Of a stretch of 64,000 bases of DNA, positions 27,271 through 39,300 are shown piece after piece. Position 1 is the stretch's first letter, and each line of letters begins with the position of its first letter. The stretch is from Atherinomorus stipes (taxonomy: Eukaryota; Chordata; Actinopteri; Atheriniformes; Atherinidae). The translations under genes and the position numbers were made by a program. The notes below the pieces were generated by a model, which ran no database searches, was not told where the DNA came from, and was given only the letters and a program-made list of their open reading frames with translations. Location: positions 744,001 to 808,000 of the forward strand of contig JALJCO010003008.1 of assembly GCA_023101725.1 (NCBI GenBank). The letters run 5' to 3'.

Positions 27271-29548
27271 CCTGTAATTTTAGCAGATTGCTGAGTCTAT
27301 GCAAGTTAAAAAAAACAAAAAAATAATAGTCATACCGAATTGTGTCAGAGACCCATTGCCAGTTTATCAAATTAGCTGCAACATTTTCTTCCAGCTAGTA
27401 TCCCTTGCTTTCCTAAATAGACATATACATTATGTAAATCTAAATTATTTCATATGAATTCAGAATCTTTATATAAATATAACCCAAGTCTCAAGAACAG
27501 TGTGAAACATGAATATGACAACATATGAAACAGTTTTAATCCTCAATGATCAATGATTAAGTGTCCCGACATCAGAGCACTGCGCCCTCAAGTGGCCACA
27601 TAGTGGAACAGCTCAGGAAGGAGAGGGCAATGAGGTCACTGTAGGGGCAGCACAATGAAAATGCAAAGAGCATAAAAAGAAGAAGTGGGGGGGGGATATT
27701 TAAAGAAACAGAAGATTTAAGAGGAACTTAAGAGAAAAGCAGAATAGAATTTTTTTAAAGGAAAAAATAGAATAAAGGAAGAAATGAAAAAACTAGGAGA
27801 AAAGAGAAGAAAATGGGGAAAATGGAAAACAATGGACATGTGATGTACACAATTACTCTATTGTAATGATGACCATTTAAAGCATATTAAAATCTGCAAG
27901 GAAAACGAGTCTAAATAGCAAATTTCCAGCAGAATGTTCTTCATTAAACGGCTCTCTAATGGTAAGAAATAATTTCTGATTTAATTTGACCATGGTTCAT
28001 TGTGTTTATTCACGGGGTATTTTTCAGAGAGCATGAATGATGGCACAAAACTTTTTCTTTCACTCATAATAAATGTTTTTTTTTTTTTTGTTGTTGTTTG
28101 TTTGTTGTTTTACAATTAACTGTGTTGTATCAGGTCTTTGGCCCAGATTGGCTAAAGGGTTTTTGACCGCTATGGCGCCAGTTTATAGGCTGCAGTTTGT
28201 TTGTTTGTTGGTATTTAATTGACTTCTGTGCACAGTCAAAGAAGAACAAATGCCTCTGAGCTGCATCAAGAAGAATCTGAGAGTACATTAAATCAATATA
28301 AGGTAATGCAACAACAAATACAGGTGCATCATCCTAAATCTGGGTCAAACATCCTCATCAACTAAAGCAGTAGCTCTATCAACTCTGTTAAATTACAAAT
28401 ACAGTAAAGGTACTGAGGGTGTGTGTCACTTCAACTCCTCAATTTGTCTCCATATGTGACAAATTGAGACTGTTGAGTTTTATTGAAAAGAACTATATGA
28501 CTATATTGGTAGCTGTTTTTTTTTTTTTTTTTTTAAATATTAAAAATATTTATCTGTAAAGTTTGGGTTGTTTTTTGATTATTCTTGCATTTATGAATGA
28601 AAATAAACAAGTAAGATGGAAAAAACTGTTTTTCATTGAGTTGCATTATAATTCTGCACATCAATAATTGCATAATAATTGTCCACACATAGATATTCTT
28701 GTACAAAAGTCAAATCCTCACTTTCACTTCCTTAAATATTCAGGTTTGAAGTCTATAAACATTTTGGATGAACAAAGAGCAATGTTGCTGTTAAAGAACA
28801 GATCAAATCCTCAAAAATGCAACTTGCCTAATAATAGTGCTCAGTGTAGATTTTTTAAAAAGGAATGCGAGGAGAGAGAGACAAGAAAGAAAAGAGCCAT
28901 CACATAATAAGTGAACATCACGTCTTTTATTCCATCAATGTAGGAAAATAGATTCACATTAATGTTCTGGCTTCTGTCCTCCGTCGCTCCATTTTTATTC
29001 ACAACAAACAAAAAACAAAACTAACAGCGCAAAGTAAAGGTGCATTTCACTGATTACTGTCATCTCCAAACCAAAAATCATCCAAAATATTATTTCCCAA
29101 CCTCCCATCTTTAATCAGGAAATTTAGAAGTAAAGTGCAAAACAAGAACAACAAAACAAAGCCAGCAGGTTACAGATAAACAAAAACAAACATTTAGAGG
29201 TGAGAATATAGAAAACCAGACAAACAACCACATAAAAACCATGCAGGAAGCCGGTAGCGTCCTCCACAAATAAAATATAGCTGAAAAAGAATTGTATTAA
29301 CAATTAGAGGAAGAAAAAACTGCACATGAACAAGCTGTACAATTGTAATAAACAGCAAAGACACACAGCAATAAGCAGAACCAAAGACAGACAACAGAAC
29401 AATAAACAGTAATGAAAACACTGAGCGATCCTTGCTTTTGCAGAGAGAACAGAAAACAGCAGCAGGAAGCTGGTCCATGTCAAAATCCCACTCAAGTTAC
29501 CCGGAGTTCCTGAGCCTGAGAGGTAGCTACACCTGCAAGGCTTCACTC

Positions 29549-29577
<29 letters not shown>
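29549..29577. repeat. Homopolymer G29
   Basis: Twenty-nine consecutive G on the plus strand. It could form a G-quadruplex and is a likely place for assembly or length error. Confidence 0.9.
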
Positions 29578-29579
<2 letters not shown>

Positions 29580-32500
29580 AATTCTTTTCTGGATTTTTCA
29601 GGATTAGAATGAATAAAAATCTTGAGTGGGTTTCTGACAGCGAACAAAGCTACTGCTCGCCATCATCACATTGACCGCAGGGTTGAGAAGGATCAGCTCG
29701 CCCAAACAAACGTCTCGTCATATCATCACCTTTCGTCTTAGTGCAGCTCCAGTTTATCATTTCTACTCTAAACTGTAAACATTCACTCTGTTTTTATCAG
29801 CTCTTCCATCTGTAAATTAAGTCGCGCTTTACAAATAAGATTTTTGCCGTAACACAGATCTTTAAATTAAATAATAATTTAGATTTTCTTTTTCTCATCT
29901 CACCTGAACTTTTTCAAAATCTACTCAAAAGGGTGCCCGTAGTTGGTGTCCACGTATATGTTTTTTGTAATCCCCACTGAGATCCTCAGGCAGGCAGATC
30001 CCAGTTATCAGGAATAAAAAAAAAAAATCAGTTAAGTTCAACAAACAAAAAAAACTTTTTAGACAAGTCTCGCTCTGAGCTGGTTAAACTCACTTCAAAC
30101 TTCATAAATAAGATATAAGAATATATTTCTTCCGTTTTTCAAACACCTGAAAGTTAAAAACGACACCTGCTGCTTCTGATCCACACATTATGGACAGGAA
30201 GTGACATCAGAGAGGGTTGTTTGCTTCAGCCCGATCCTTCAGCATCAACACGCTGCTACCCGAATCCCGATCCATGTATCTTTGATTATCTGACCCGTTT
30301 CTGGTTTGTTAGTTTGAGCAACAGAGCTCCACAGTGAAAGTTTCCAACTAACGACTACTCTCAAGCCTTGTTTCCCAGTGCGGGCCCAAACTGGGCCACT
30401 AGAGGCTCCCAAAGGCTTATTCTGAACCATCTCTTAAGAGCTCCCTTTAGATCTCAGTCTTCAGTTGGACTTTTTCCACTTCTCAGTACTAAACATCTCC
30501 AGTTTGTCCAGTATCTTTGCCAAACTGGGCCTTCCTTCACCACTGACTTCCAAGTTCTCCTTTTCCTTAAATCATTTACAGTGTGCTGATCTTTCAAGGT
30601 TCTTCCAAATATCCGAAGAAATGATCACAGAAAATCTACATGCAGTCATTCCTGTACAAGGATGAGCTTCAGACCTGCTTTAAAACAATTTACAAAAACC
30701 AGTTTCACGTCGCAACTTTCAGAGAATTCCACAAATCTGCTCATCACAGTGACACCAATCAAAGACTCAACAATTTTTCAAACATCTCCTGGATATTGAT
30801 TTTTCCAACACTGAATTTTAAACGCTTACAACCAAAGTTTTCCAGAAAAACTAAGCTGAACTGGGGTCTTCAAGCTGACTTACTTCAAGCTTTCAAACTT
30901 AACTTTAAGAAACTCACCAGTAGTCCAAACTATTTCCAAGCGCCACATGGTGCGTTGCTTCCTAACAGCAACACCCATAGATGGTTCAAACTGAATTCTT
31001 GAGCCATTTTAAGCCACTCTCAGATCTACTGCACATTTTCCAGTTTAACCTGACTGGCCTAGCAGGTCCTGCAGAGGGAAACAGCTGCTGCATATCCTCA
31101 CGTTTCAGTCGAAACATTTTACATGAACATTAGGCTTCCAAAGGCAACATTTCACTTTGAGGTCAAGTTAAGATGACGATTATCCGTCACCATCACTGAT
31201 GTAAGAGGTTTTATTTCCTACTGTGTAAAGAAGTAAAAAGGGCAGAGTTGTGATAGAGTGGTGGAAGTTGTTGGGACAACTCGAGGGCAGTTTTGAGTTT
31301 ACAGTATAAACATTCGCAGTGCATCTCAACAGAAGGTTTTTTTTTAGATCCTCAGTCCTTGGTCCAAATAAAGACCAACAAGTCCAAAGTTAGGAGAGAG
31401 ATGTTCCCAAAATTTAAAAGCCAGATAAGTTAGGACCCCCAAGATGGTCAGGTCCTCAGCCAAGACCAACGAGTCCCAAAGAAAAGGTCTTAACTCCAGC
31501 TTTTGCATTAAAGTATCAAATCCTTTAAACAAGATCCAAGTACAAAGAATATCCAGACTCAGGACCTGACCATCAAGTTCAGATAAAATACTGGTGTCAC
31601 CGGGCAGAAACTACAACCATCTCAACAGCGTCAGAGATGATTATCATGCAGGTGATTGGCTGCTCCTGGACTGAGTATGCGGTAAGTTCAGGTCATGTGA
31701 CTGTAGTTGCGCCTCGGTTTTGTGTGCATGTTTAAGCCAGTTCACCAGGCCTGGCTTTAGAGAAGGTGTTGCAAGTGCATTTGCTTTGCACCTTTTTTTT
31801 TTCAAACCTCGCTCCTCTTTAATAATAAAAGGTCCCTTGTTTTTTCGCTAAATTTTTTACTCAACACAGTATCTTTAGACAAGGTTTTTTTTCGGCAAAT
31901 TTTTTGCTATAAAAATAGTCGTCAACTGTAACAGAGCGCTAGCTTAAAGCAGAATGTTACATTACTGATAAATGTATTTTCTCAGATTGATTAATTCAGA
32001 ACATACAGAGACTCCTTCCTTAAACTTTGAACAGTGCAACATTTGCCTCAGTTCAGTCTGGAAGGACCGAGGCTCGGCAACTAAAGGGACACCAAGGCGC
32101 TTTAATCGAACAGACTGGTACTTCACTAAACAAAATACAGCATTGCTAACTCCCCTTTTTATCAGGAATTGTGGACAGTGCTGCATGTCAATTCTCATTT
32201 TCCGACAAAGTGCTTAAACTCACTGAACCATCATAAACAAGTACAATTTTAACAGTCTAAAGTTTTTTAAGGTCCCTTAAACCGACCTTCGTATGTTGTT
32301 ACTGCAAAATGGAAGTGAAACAAAAACGCTTTCACCCCACAACCAGAAATCAACGTATATGTTTTGTTTTGTTTTTTTAAAGTCTGTGATGACAGGATGG
32401 AAAACAGCAAGGAGAGACAGCAAGGCCAAGCCCTGCACGATGAAGACGCCCCTCTAACAGAGCGAGAAGCACTCAGCAGGGGTGAAAAGAGCAGTGTGTC

Positions 32501-32803
32501 AGCAATGTGGCATTTCCATGACAACAGAGGGTCAGAATCCTCCTCGAGATATCCACAAACAAGAATGGGAGGATTAAAAAAGTTATTAGCATAATTTCCT
32601 GTTATTGGCCCAATAATTATCGTGCATCCCTAATTTTTCTCATTTCAGACAAAATATTTGTTAACATGTCTGCTAGTTGTAAAACCGGAAAGTCTGAAAC
32701 ATATGTGATCATTTTAGTCAACTTTGCCATTTACTTTCACACCAAGAGGTAAAAACTGGATTATACACAAACACAAAAAGGAAAATAGTGGTATTTTTTT
32801 TAA

Positions 32804-32821
32804 CCCCCCCCCCCCCCCCCC
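32804..32821. repeat. Homopolymer C18
   Basis: Eighteen consecutive C in the gap between PI4KB and RFX5, flanked by T and A runs. Length is uncertain. Confidence 0.9.
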
Positions 32822-34671
32822 AAAAAGTAGTGAACACCAGCAGATTTTTTTATTCAACAAAAGTAAAAAAAAAAAATTTAAGAAAAATTTGAGCTGTACC
32901 TTATTTTCTGGAGTACAACAACTTCTGCTTTTCAGCTTTCTGTGCTGTTTGGAGAATACAACTGGGCTCTTTGAACTCTAAACTTGGCCTTAATTTTGTG
33001 TCGCGCCTGAAAAAAAAAACCTTGAAAAAAATCTGAAGTCAGTGATAGAAATCAGAAACAGTCATGGCCGTGTCACATTGCTGATCAAGACAGGGCTGCA
33101 GTGATGAGTTCAAAGAGGTGGTTAAAGTTAGTGCAAAGGGCTCATCATAGAAGAAGAACTAATCCAGCCAACAGTTTAACTGTGTGGTCCATAAGCTAGT
33201 TCTATACAAATATGTCAAGCAATAAGTTATTTATATGCACCTTAATGTGTTAGTGCTATGCGGCTAGTATCTTTGTGCTTTGCTCTGAAACGTTTCTGTT
33301 CTTATAGACAAACTCAGATCTGCCATTGCCCTTTGTGTGATTGACCTGGTTTATGTCAGATAACGTAGTTTATTTGCATCTTAGTAGCTCTGTTGAGTGT
33401 GAATGTAGAAGTTTGGCACCTTTCTCTTATGAAAACTTAAAAAGTTGGGTCTGGTTGGGGTCATTTGAACAGGGCATCACACCTTAATACTTCTCAGATG
33501 CTGGCTTGACTTAAATATATCTGGTTTATTTCTTAATTTGACTTATTAAGAAGTGCATCTCATTGCATACTGAAAAAGAAACCAATAAAAGAAAAAAATA
33601 GTTACAAGTGGAACAGTTTCAATAGCTAAAAGTTATTATTAAGAGAGTTATTTTTTAATATTTAAGCATTAAAGTACAACTGATGGTTGATGGTTTTGTT
33701 CCCTCTGGACAAAACCAAGCTGGCAGTTTAACCTCAGTCTGCTGACTTTGTGATAACTTAAGCTATAATTTCATTTTTAAAAGTAGGAGATGAGAAGATG
33801 TGAACTCAAGATGAAATGTCATGCAGTCTGAGCACACACTGGCATGTAATTTTCTGCCACTATATTGGGTAAAGTTGGTTTAAAACAAAAACAAAATGAC
33901 TTGGCATGTTCTTTCTGCAGGGTGGCATGTTACGCACCATGCATACAAACAAAAAAAAAAACTAACAAACCTTATTTTCAATCTAACTATGCTGTCAGGG
34001 GACCAGGATGCTTTTGGAAACCAGGTATTTGGGTTAGACTTGATTCTTAATTAATAAAATCCAGGCTAATATTTAGGTCTAAGCTGCTATTCAGACAGCA
34101 GAAAAACTATTAAGAGACCCAATGAGTTTTAGTCAACGTTTAATAATCTAATTCATTTAACGAATTGTGCTGAAACTGTGAATTACTTTCAGATAAATAA
34201 CCTGAAATAATTATTTTGTTTTAAAAATATCCAAAATTAATACAAAATGACTTTTTTGTACTCTAATCTGGGTGATAAGTAATTTAATGAATTTAATAAA
34301 TGTTAATTTCCCTCTCAAATGAGCTCAATCAGAAAAAAGCGCAAAACTGATACAGATATTTTTTTTAAAAACCTGTTTAAAACAGAGCAACAGTTTAAAA
34401 AGGAGAGTAGAGCCAAGCTTCGATTCATTCAGCACCTCACTGTTTAAACCTCTTCACTGAATTTAATTTCATTCTCCAACTAATAACCTACTAGTTGATA
34501 ACCTTTCAAAGGATGAAGAACAGCTTTATTTCCTGCAGTTCAGGCTCAAGACTGTTTTTTTTCTAACAACTTTGTGAAGGAAAGCAGAATCGAGGCTGGG
34601 CTCACTGAAAGAGGTTGTTTGTTTAGCACAGAGAACCTTTACAAGGCCCTGACCCGTAAGTACATACTGTA

Positions 34672-34677
34672 TTTATT
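34672..34677 (-). terminator. rfx5: Candidate RFX5 polyadenylation signal
   Basis: First AATAAA on the minus strand after the RFX5 stop, about 500 nt downstream. Further candidates follow at about 34523 and beyond, so longer 3' UTRs are possible. Confidence 0.45.
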
Positions 34678-35174
34678 AACTCCATCTTGGGCTTGATTCA
34701 CATCTTCTTGCCCTCTTCCTCTTTTTTTTTTGCAACTCCTCTCCCTCCTTTGCATGAATCTCTTCTTTTTCTGGTTTTCTTTTATATATTATATATATAT
34801 ATATGAAGTAAAGCAGCAGACGACCAGACCTCAGCACAGAAAAACTCTTAGAGAAGCGAGAAAGAGAGGAAGGAAGGAAGCAGGAGAGAGAGTAAGGAAA
34901 GAGGAGTGGTTCTGCTTTCCACAGGTTACACAGACACACATGCAGTTAAAAGATTTGTAAGTTTCTAACAGCGTTCAGTCAGTTTACAAGTGCACCAGAG
35001 CCAATGGGAGGACAGCATGTGGACATTTTGGCTTCATTTATCCTGCTTGACTGACTGCTGCCAATCTGGGATTTCCACCAGTGAGAAGGAGGACAGATGG
35101 GGGGGTTAGCGAGTGAGGTAAAAGCTGTGCGAGGGAGGATGATAAAAAAAGACAAGAAAGGAGGGTGATAACAG

Positions 35175-36311
35175 CTAATGTCCCTCTCTTTTTGAGAATG
35201 TGCTTATCTCTTCTCCTGTCTCCTCGAGCTTCACAACTGTGATGGAGAGGTCAGAGGAAGAGGAGGCGGGAACAGCGGAAGAGGTGGATGGAGGCGGTGA
35301 GCTGACATGCAGTTCCACTGGCGTCAGCGTTATCTCCACCTCACCTCGCTCCTCATGCAGCGTGGGCAGAGGAAGAGGAGGCGGGTGGTGTGCTGCGGGA
35401 GGAGGAGCGATGCTGCTGTTGTTATTGCTCGGTCTCGGAGCTTTCTGGATGACTTCGACCATCGGGGTCCGTCCTGAGGGCGTCAGCTCCCAGCTGGAGT
35501 TTCCCGGACTCTGGAACAGTAGCAGAGGCCTGGCATGGCGATCCGGCTCTGTCGTCCCGCTTGGCTGACACTGCACCACAACCCCTCGTTGCTCCACCAG
35601 CCGGTGACCCGTGTCCGACACCGCCGGCAGCTGACTCAGAACCAGCCCCGGCTGTTCCTGGATCACCAGCTCCAGCACTGGCTGTGACGAGGATGACGTG
35701 GAGGAAGAAGCCTTCTGTATGACGCCACCAGTCAGGGAGGTGATAATTGGAGGTTGTGGGGGAGGAGCAGGAGGGAGAGTCTGAGGAGGAGGAGGAGGAG
35801 GAGCAGCAGGAGCAGCTGGAAGCGAATCCTCTGGACGAGGTTTTCTTGGTCTCCCGCGTTTCCGTTTTACTGGAGGAGCATTGATGGCGGAGCCACTCGA
35901 CACAGCAACAGCGCCGCCTGACGGTACCCCCTCCAGGGGGCGCTTGTTGCCACTTGTTCGCGGTTTCTGGACCACAGAGGTGGGGGCTGCTGGCGTGTGC
36001 TGCTGCTGAGGAGGAAGAGGAGGAGGTGGTGCAACTTTCTCTCTTTCATATGGCAAACAGCCCTGAGGCAGGATCATCACAGGGACAGGTCCACCCTGCT
36101 GCTGGGGCAGCGTTGCCATGGCAATGACTTTCACCCCACCGCTGCTGGCAGCAGCAGCAGCAGCAGTGGGCCCTCCGTGTCCAGACGCTACCCCAACACC
36201 GGATGCATCTTTGGGAGCCAACGAGGGCGGAGAGGAGCGAACAGAGAGGGTCTTATCGGGGATGGAGCTGCGAGGGAGGATTCTGGGTAACTGCTTCATG
36301 AACGCCTGCAT
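35175..36311 (-). other. rfx5: RFX5 last coding exon: AT-hook-like motif and Pro/Ser-rich tail
   Basis: One 1137-nt exon encodes the last 379 residues. It starts [14 protein letters not shown], has an alanine run from CAG/GCT repeats (near 36145-36170), KRKRGRPRK (about residue 470) and long Pro, Ser and Glu-rich stretches with [11 protein letters not shown] and [14 protein letters not shown] near the end. The tail corresponds to the low-complexity activation region of RFX5. The TAA stop is at 35175-35177. Length and repeats are unlike human RFX5, but the AT-hook-like core is shared. Confidence 0.9.
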
Positions 36312-39300
36312 CTGTAGCAAAGCCAGAGATTCAGCAGATGCACATCATTTTATCATTCATTAACCTGCTTACACTACACCTGGTGCTGCTGGGTCTGTCG
36401 CTGAAATGTTCTAAACAGCAAAAACATCAGCTACTTTTAAGGAAAAGACGCTGTTTAGTTCTGTAGACCTACCGCTGGACGCAGAGAAGAGGAAGAGGTA
36501 GAGGAAGGAGGAGGAGGAGTATCTATTGAAGAAGGTTTGGTTGCTGCAGCTGATTTGTCTCCAGACAGAAGCTTCAGGGATGATGAGTCTCCCGAGTCCT
36601 TCTACGGTCAGAGAGGAAGCAGTGAGCATCAAATGGATGATTTAACGATTCAATGATTGTTCAGCAACAAACCTTCGGGTCTGCAGCTCCGTCGCCGTCA
36701 GCTTTCGAGATTACAGGAGTTTTCTTAATGACTTTGTGGGTTTTAGCTGGACCCCCTGCAGAAAAACAACAGTAGCTGTGAGCCATCTTGTCACAAACAG
36801 CTGCAGCATTCATGTTTGTATGATAGTTGGAGTTATTCTTAAGCTGTAAACTTTAACAACATAATTACAAGTCCAAACTTTCTAATAAATGTCTTCGATG
36901 TCCAAAATACAACTGTGCTAAAAGAACACAATTTCACATTTGTTCCTACAACAAAGTCCAAATACAGAAACGCTGGATGATAGGGTGGCAACAATATATC
37001 AATACTCTTAGATATTGGGATACTTTGTTTTTTGATATTGTATCGATATTAAAATTCAAAGTATTGATATTTTCCATGAACAAACTATTGTACACGCCAA
37101 CACTGTTTACATTTTGTATTACCTACAAACACTTTGATTACTTAAACAAACCTATATGCCAAAAGTATAACAGTTAAAGTGTTTTGAAATTGCTGTGAGC
37201 TGCTTCTTCTGATAAATACTTGGAAATGAAAAAACTGATTTACTCTTAACTGTCTGAATGTTACATTGTTTACATGTTACATTTAATCCGAACTAAGTTT
37301 CTGTTGCACCAAAGAGGTGGTATGTTTACCAGGGACTGCATTTTCTTCTATATTTTTGAGAGCTTTACCTACAAGGCAAATTTTAATTTATATATCCTGC
37401 ACAATCAAAACAAGGGATTTTTTTTGTTGTGAAATGTAGGTTTCTGTTCTTTTTCATAAAGGTGATGACAAGCATGAGTTATGTTTTAGTGTTAAATATG
37501 CTGTCAACTTTCTTGCCATTAGACTCTGGTAAAGAAAAATGTCAATATGTTGTCTTCTTTATAGTATCACAATTTATTGCAATATATCGTATTGCCAGAT
37601 TGTGGCCAATTCACACCCCCACTGGATGGCGCACATCAGAACAGATGCTCAAATCATTTTCTATCAAAGCATCACCGCTCCTGACAAAATAATCCTTTTA
37701 ATGATGTACAAGAGACATACTTGCAAAATGAATATTCTCACTTTAAATGATCTGCCTCACCGATACTATGGTTGATCCCAACCAGGACTACAGGGCTCGG
37801 CAAGATCAGTGTAAACACACCTGCGAGAGCTGCAGAGGTCACCAGCTCAGCCTGGCTGCAGCGAGGGTTGACGATGTGCTCCTGGATCAGGTACCGAGCG
37901 ATCTCCACCACCGTGTCGAATGAACGCTTCAGGATCTTCTCCGCCCAATTACAGATCAGCTCACACGCTGCCTCTGTTACTTCCTGTTTGTAGGTCTGGA
38001 CCAGCTCAGTCAGCTCAGACTGTAGACAAGGAGGAATGAGGGAATGTTGCTAATGTCTCTTGTTACCAGAGTGATACTAATAACAGGGTTTTAAGTAATG
38101 ATATGCAAATACAAATACAAGCAAAAGTAGTGGCAGGAAAAAGTACAGTTGATACTGCAGTAGAGAATATGTGTCAGTACCGGGTCATTCTTCAGGTCCA
38201 GGTTGGGCAGCAAAGGCATGTTGAGAACCGTCTTCCTCCTGATACCGCTGTAACAGTACGTATCAGCCAGGCAGGTTAAGGAATTTAACCAGCAACCTTC
38301 ACAGTCTGATCCACTCAAGATACATATAATATTTACAAACATCCAGAGGATTAAGGCAGCTGTCAACTGGAAAACTTGGGTAGGGGATCTGGTAATAAAG
38401 ATAATGAAACTTAATGCGATTAATTAATAGCAACAACTAAAACTAAACCACAAGCAAAACCTCTGACTCTTGGGACCATGGCGATGTTTGCTTTGACTGT
38501 AGGGGAAGGATATTTGGACTGTCCTCTTCCTCCGAGTCGTCTCGCCTTGATGTTAGGGAAAATGTCTCTGATGATCTTCCCGAAGTTGGCAGCGCTCAGG
38601 GGACGGTGCTGCAGGTTCTCGCAGTATCTCCTGCAGGATACAGAGGACAGAAACAGAATGTAGCGAGACAACTGAAAATGAGAAGCACTCACTTTTAGAG
38701 TAAAATAAAACACATTTCAGCATATTTTACCACCTTTGATCTAATTCAGATATGCATGTTTATGTGTTTGCTCACTTGTATGTTTCGTAGACATCCTGTT
38801 TGGGCAGGCAGGTGTCGGAATGCTCTTCCAGGTGACTGCGAATCCAGTTACAGGTGTGAAGCTGGTCGGCTGTGTTGAATGAACTGGAGTCGCTGCTAAT
38901 GTCAACAAACACAAAAATTCAATTCTGCATTAAAACACAAATCCCCCAGTGAAAAATTTCTGGCTCCGCTGCTGCAGGAATGCAAAACTAAAATCAGCCA
39001 CTGTTGTAGCTGTTGGTGGGATTTGTGCATGCGGGTTAAGGGGAGAAGCGAGTGTATGACATCATCAGTTTAGGATATAAGCATGTGGGTTGTAAAATAT
39101 GGAAACAAAACTGGTGTTTTCAGATTGATTTACTTTACAACCTGGTTAAAAAATTACCATGTTCAGGCTCCCAAACACAGATTCCATGTGGACAAAATGT
39201 CCAAAAGATAAAAACTAAAACATACCTGAGCCTTAGGGTGAATCCCATTTCACCCCTTGGCCCTACCCCTTAGCCCTTCCCCTCCTTTTTTCGCGTTCAT

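Larger units (their letters stand above)
27271..34650. other. Gene-poor gap between PI4KB and RFX5
   Basis: AT-rich non-coding DNA with poly(T) runs (28077-28089, 28519-28534), a G29 run and a C18 run. Open frames are short and unrelated to known proteins. No RNA gene or splice-linked exon set was recognised. Some of it could be alternative 3' UTR of RFX5 if the nearest poly(A) signal is skipped. Confidence 0.55.

Noticed and set aside
35200..36363. Plus-strand open frames opposite the last RFX5 exon
   Set aside because: Antisense shadows of a long GC-rich exon, with no recognisable protein.
38420..38513. Direct read-through of the RFX5 exon into [14 protein letters not shown]
   Set aside because: It destroys the conserved SKYCYSGI of the RFX domain, whereas AT-AC splicing restores it.
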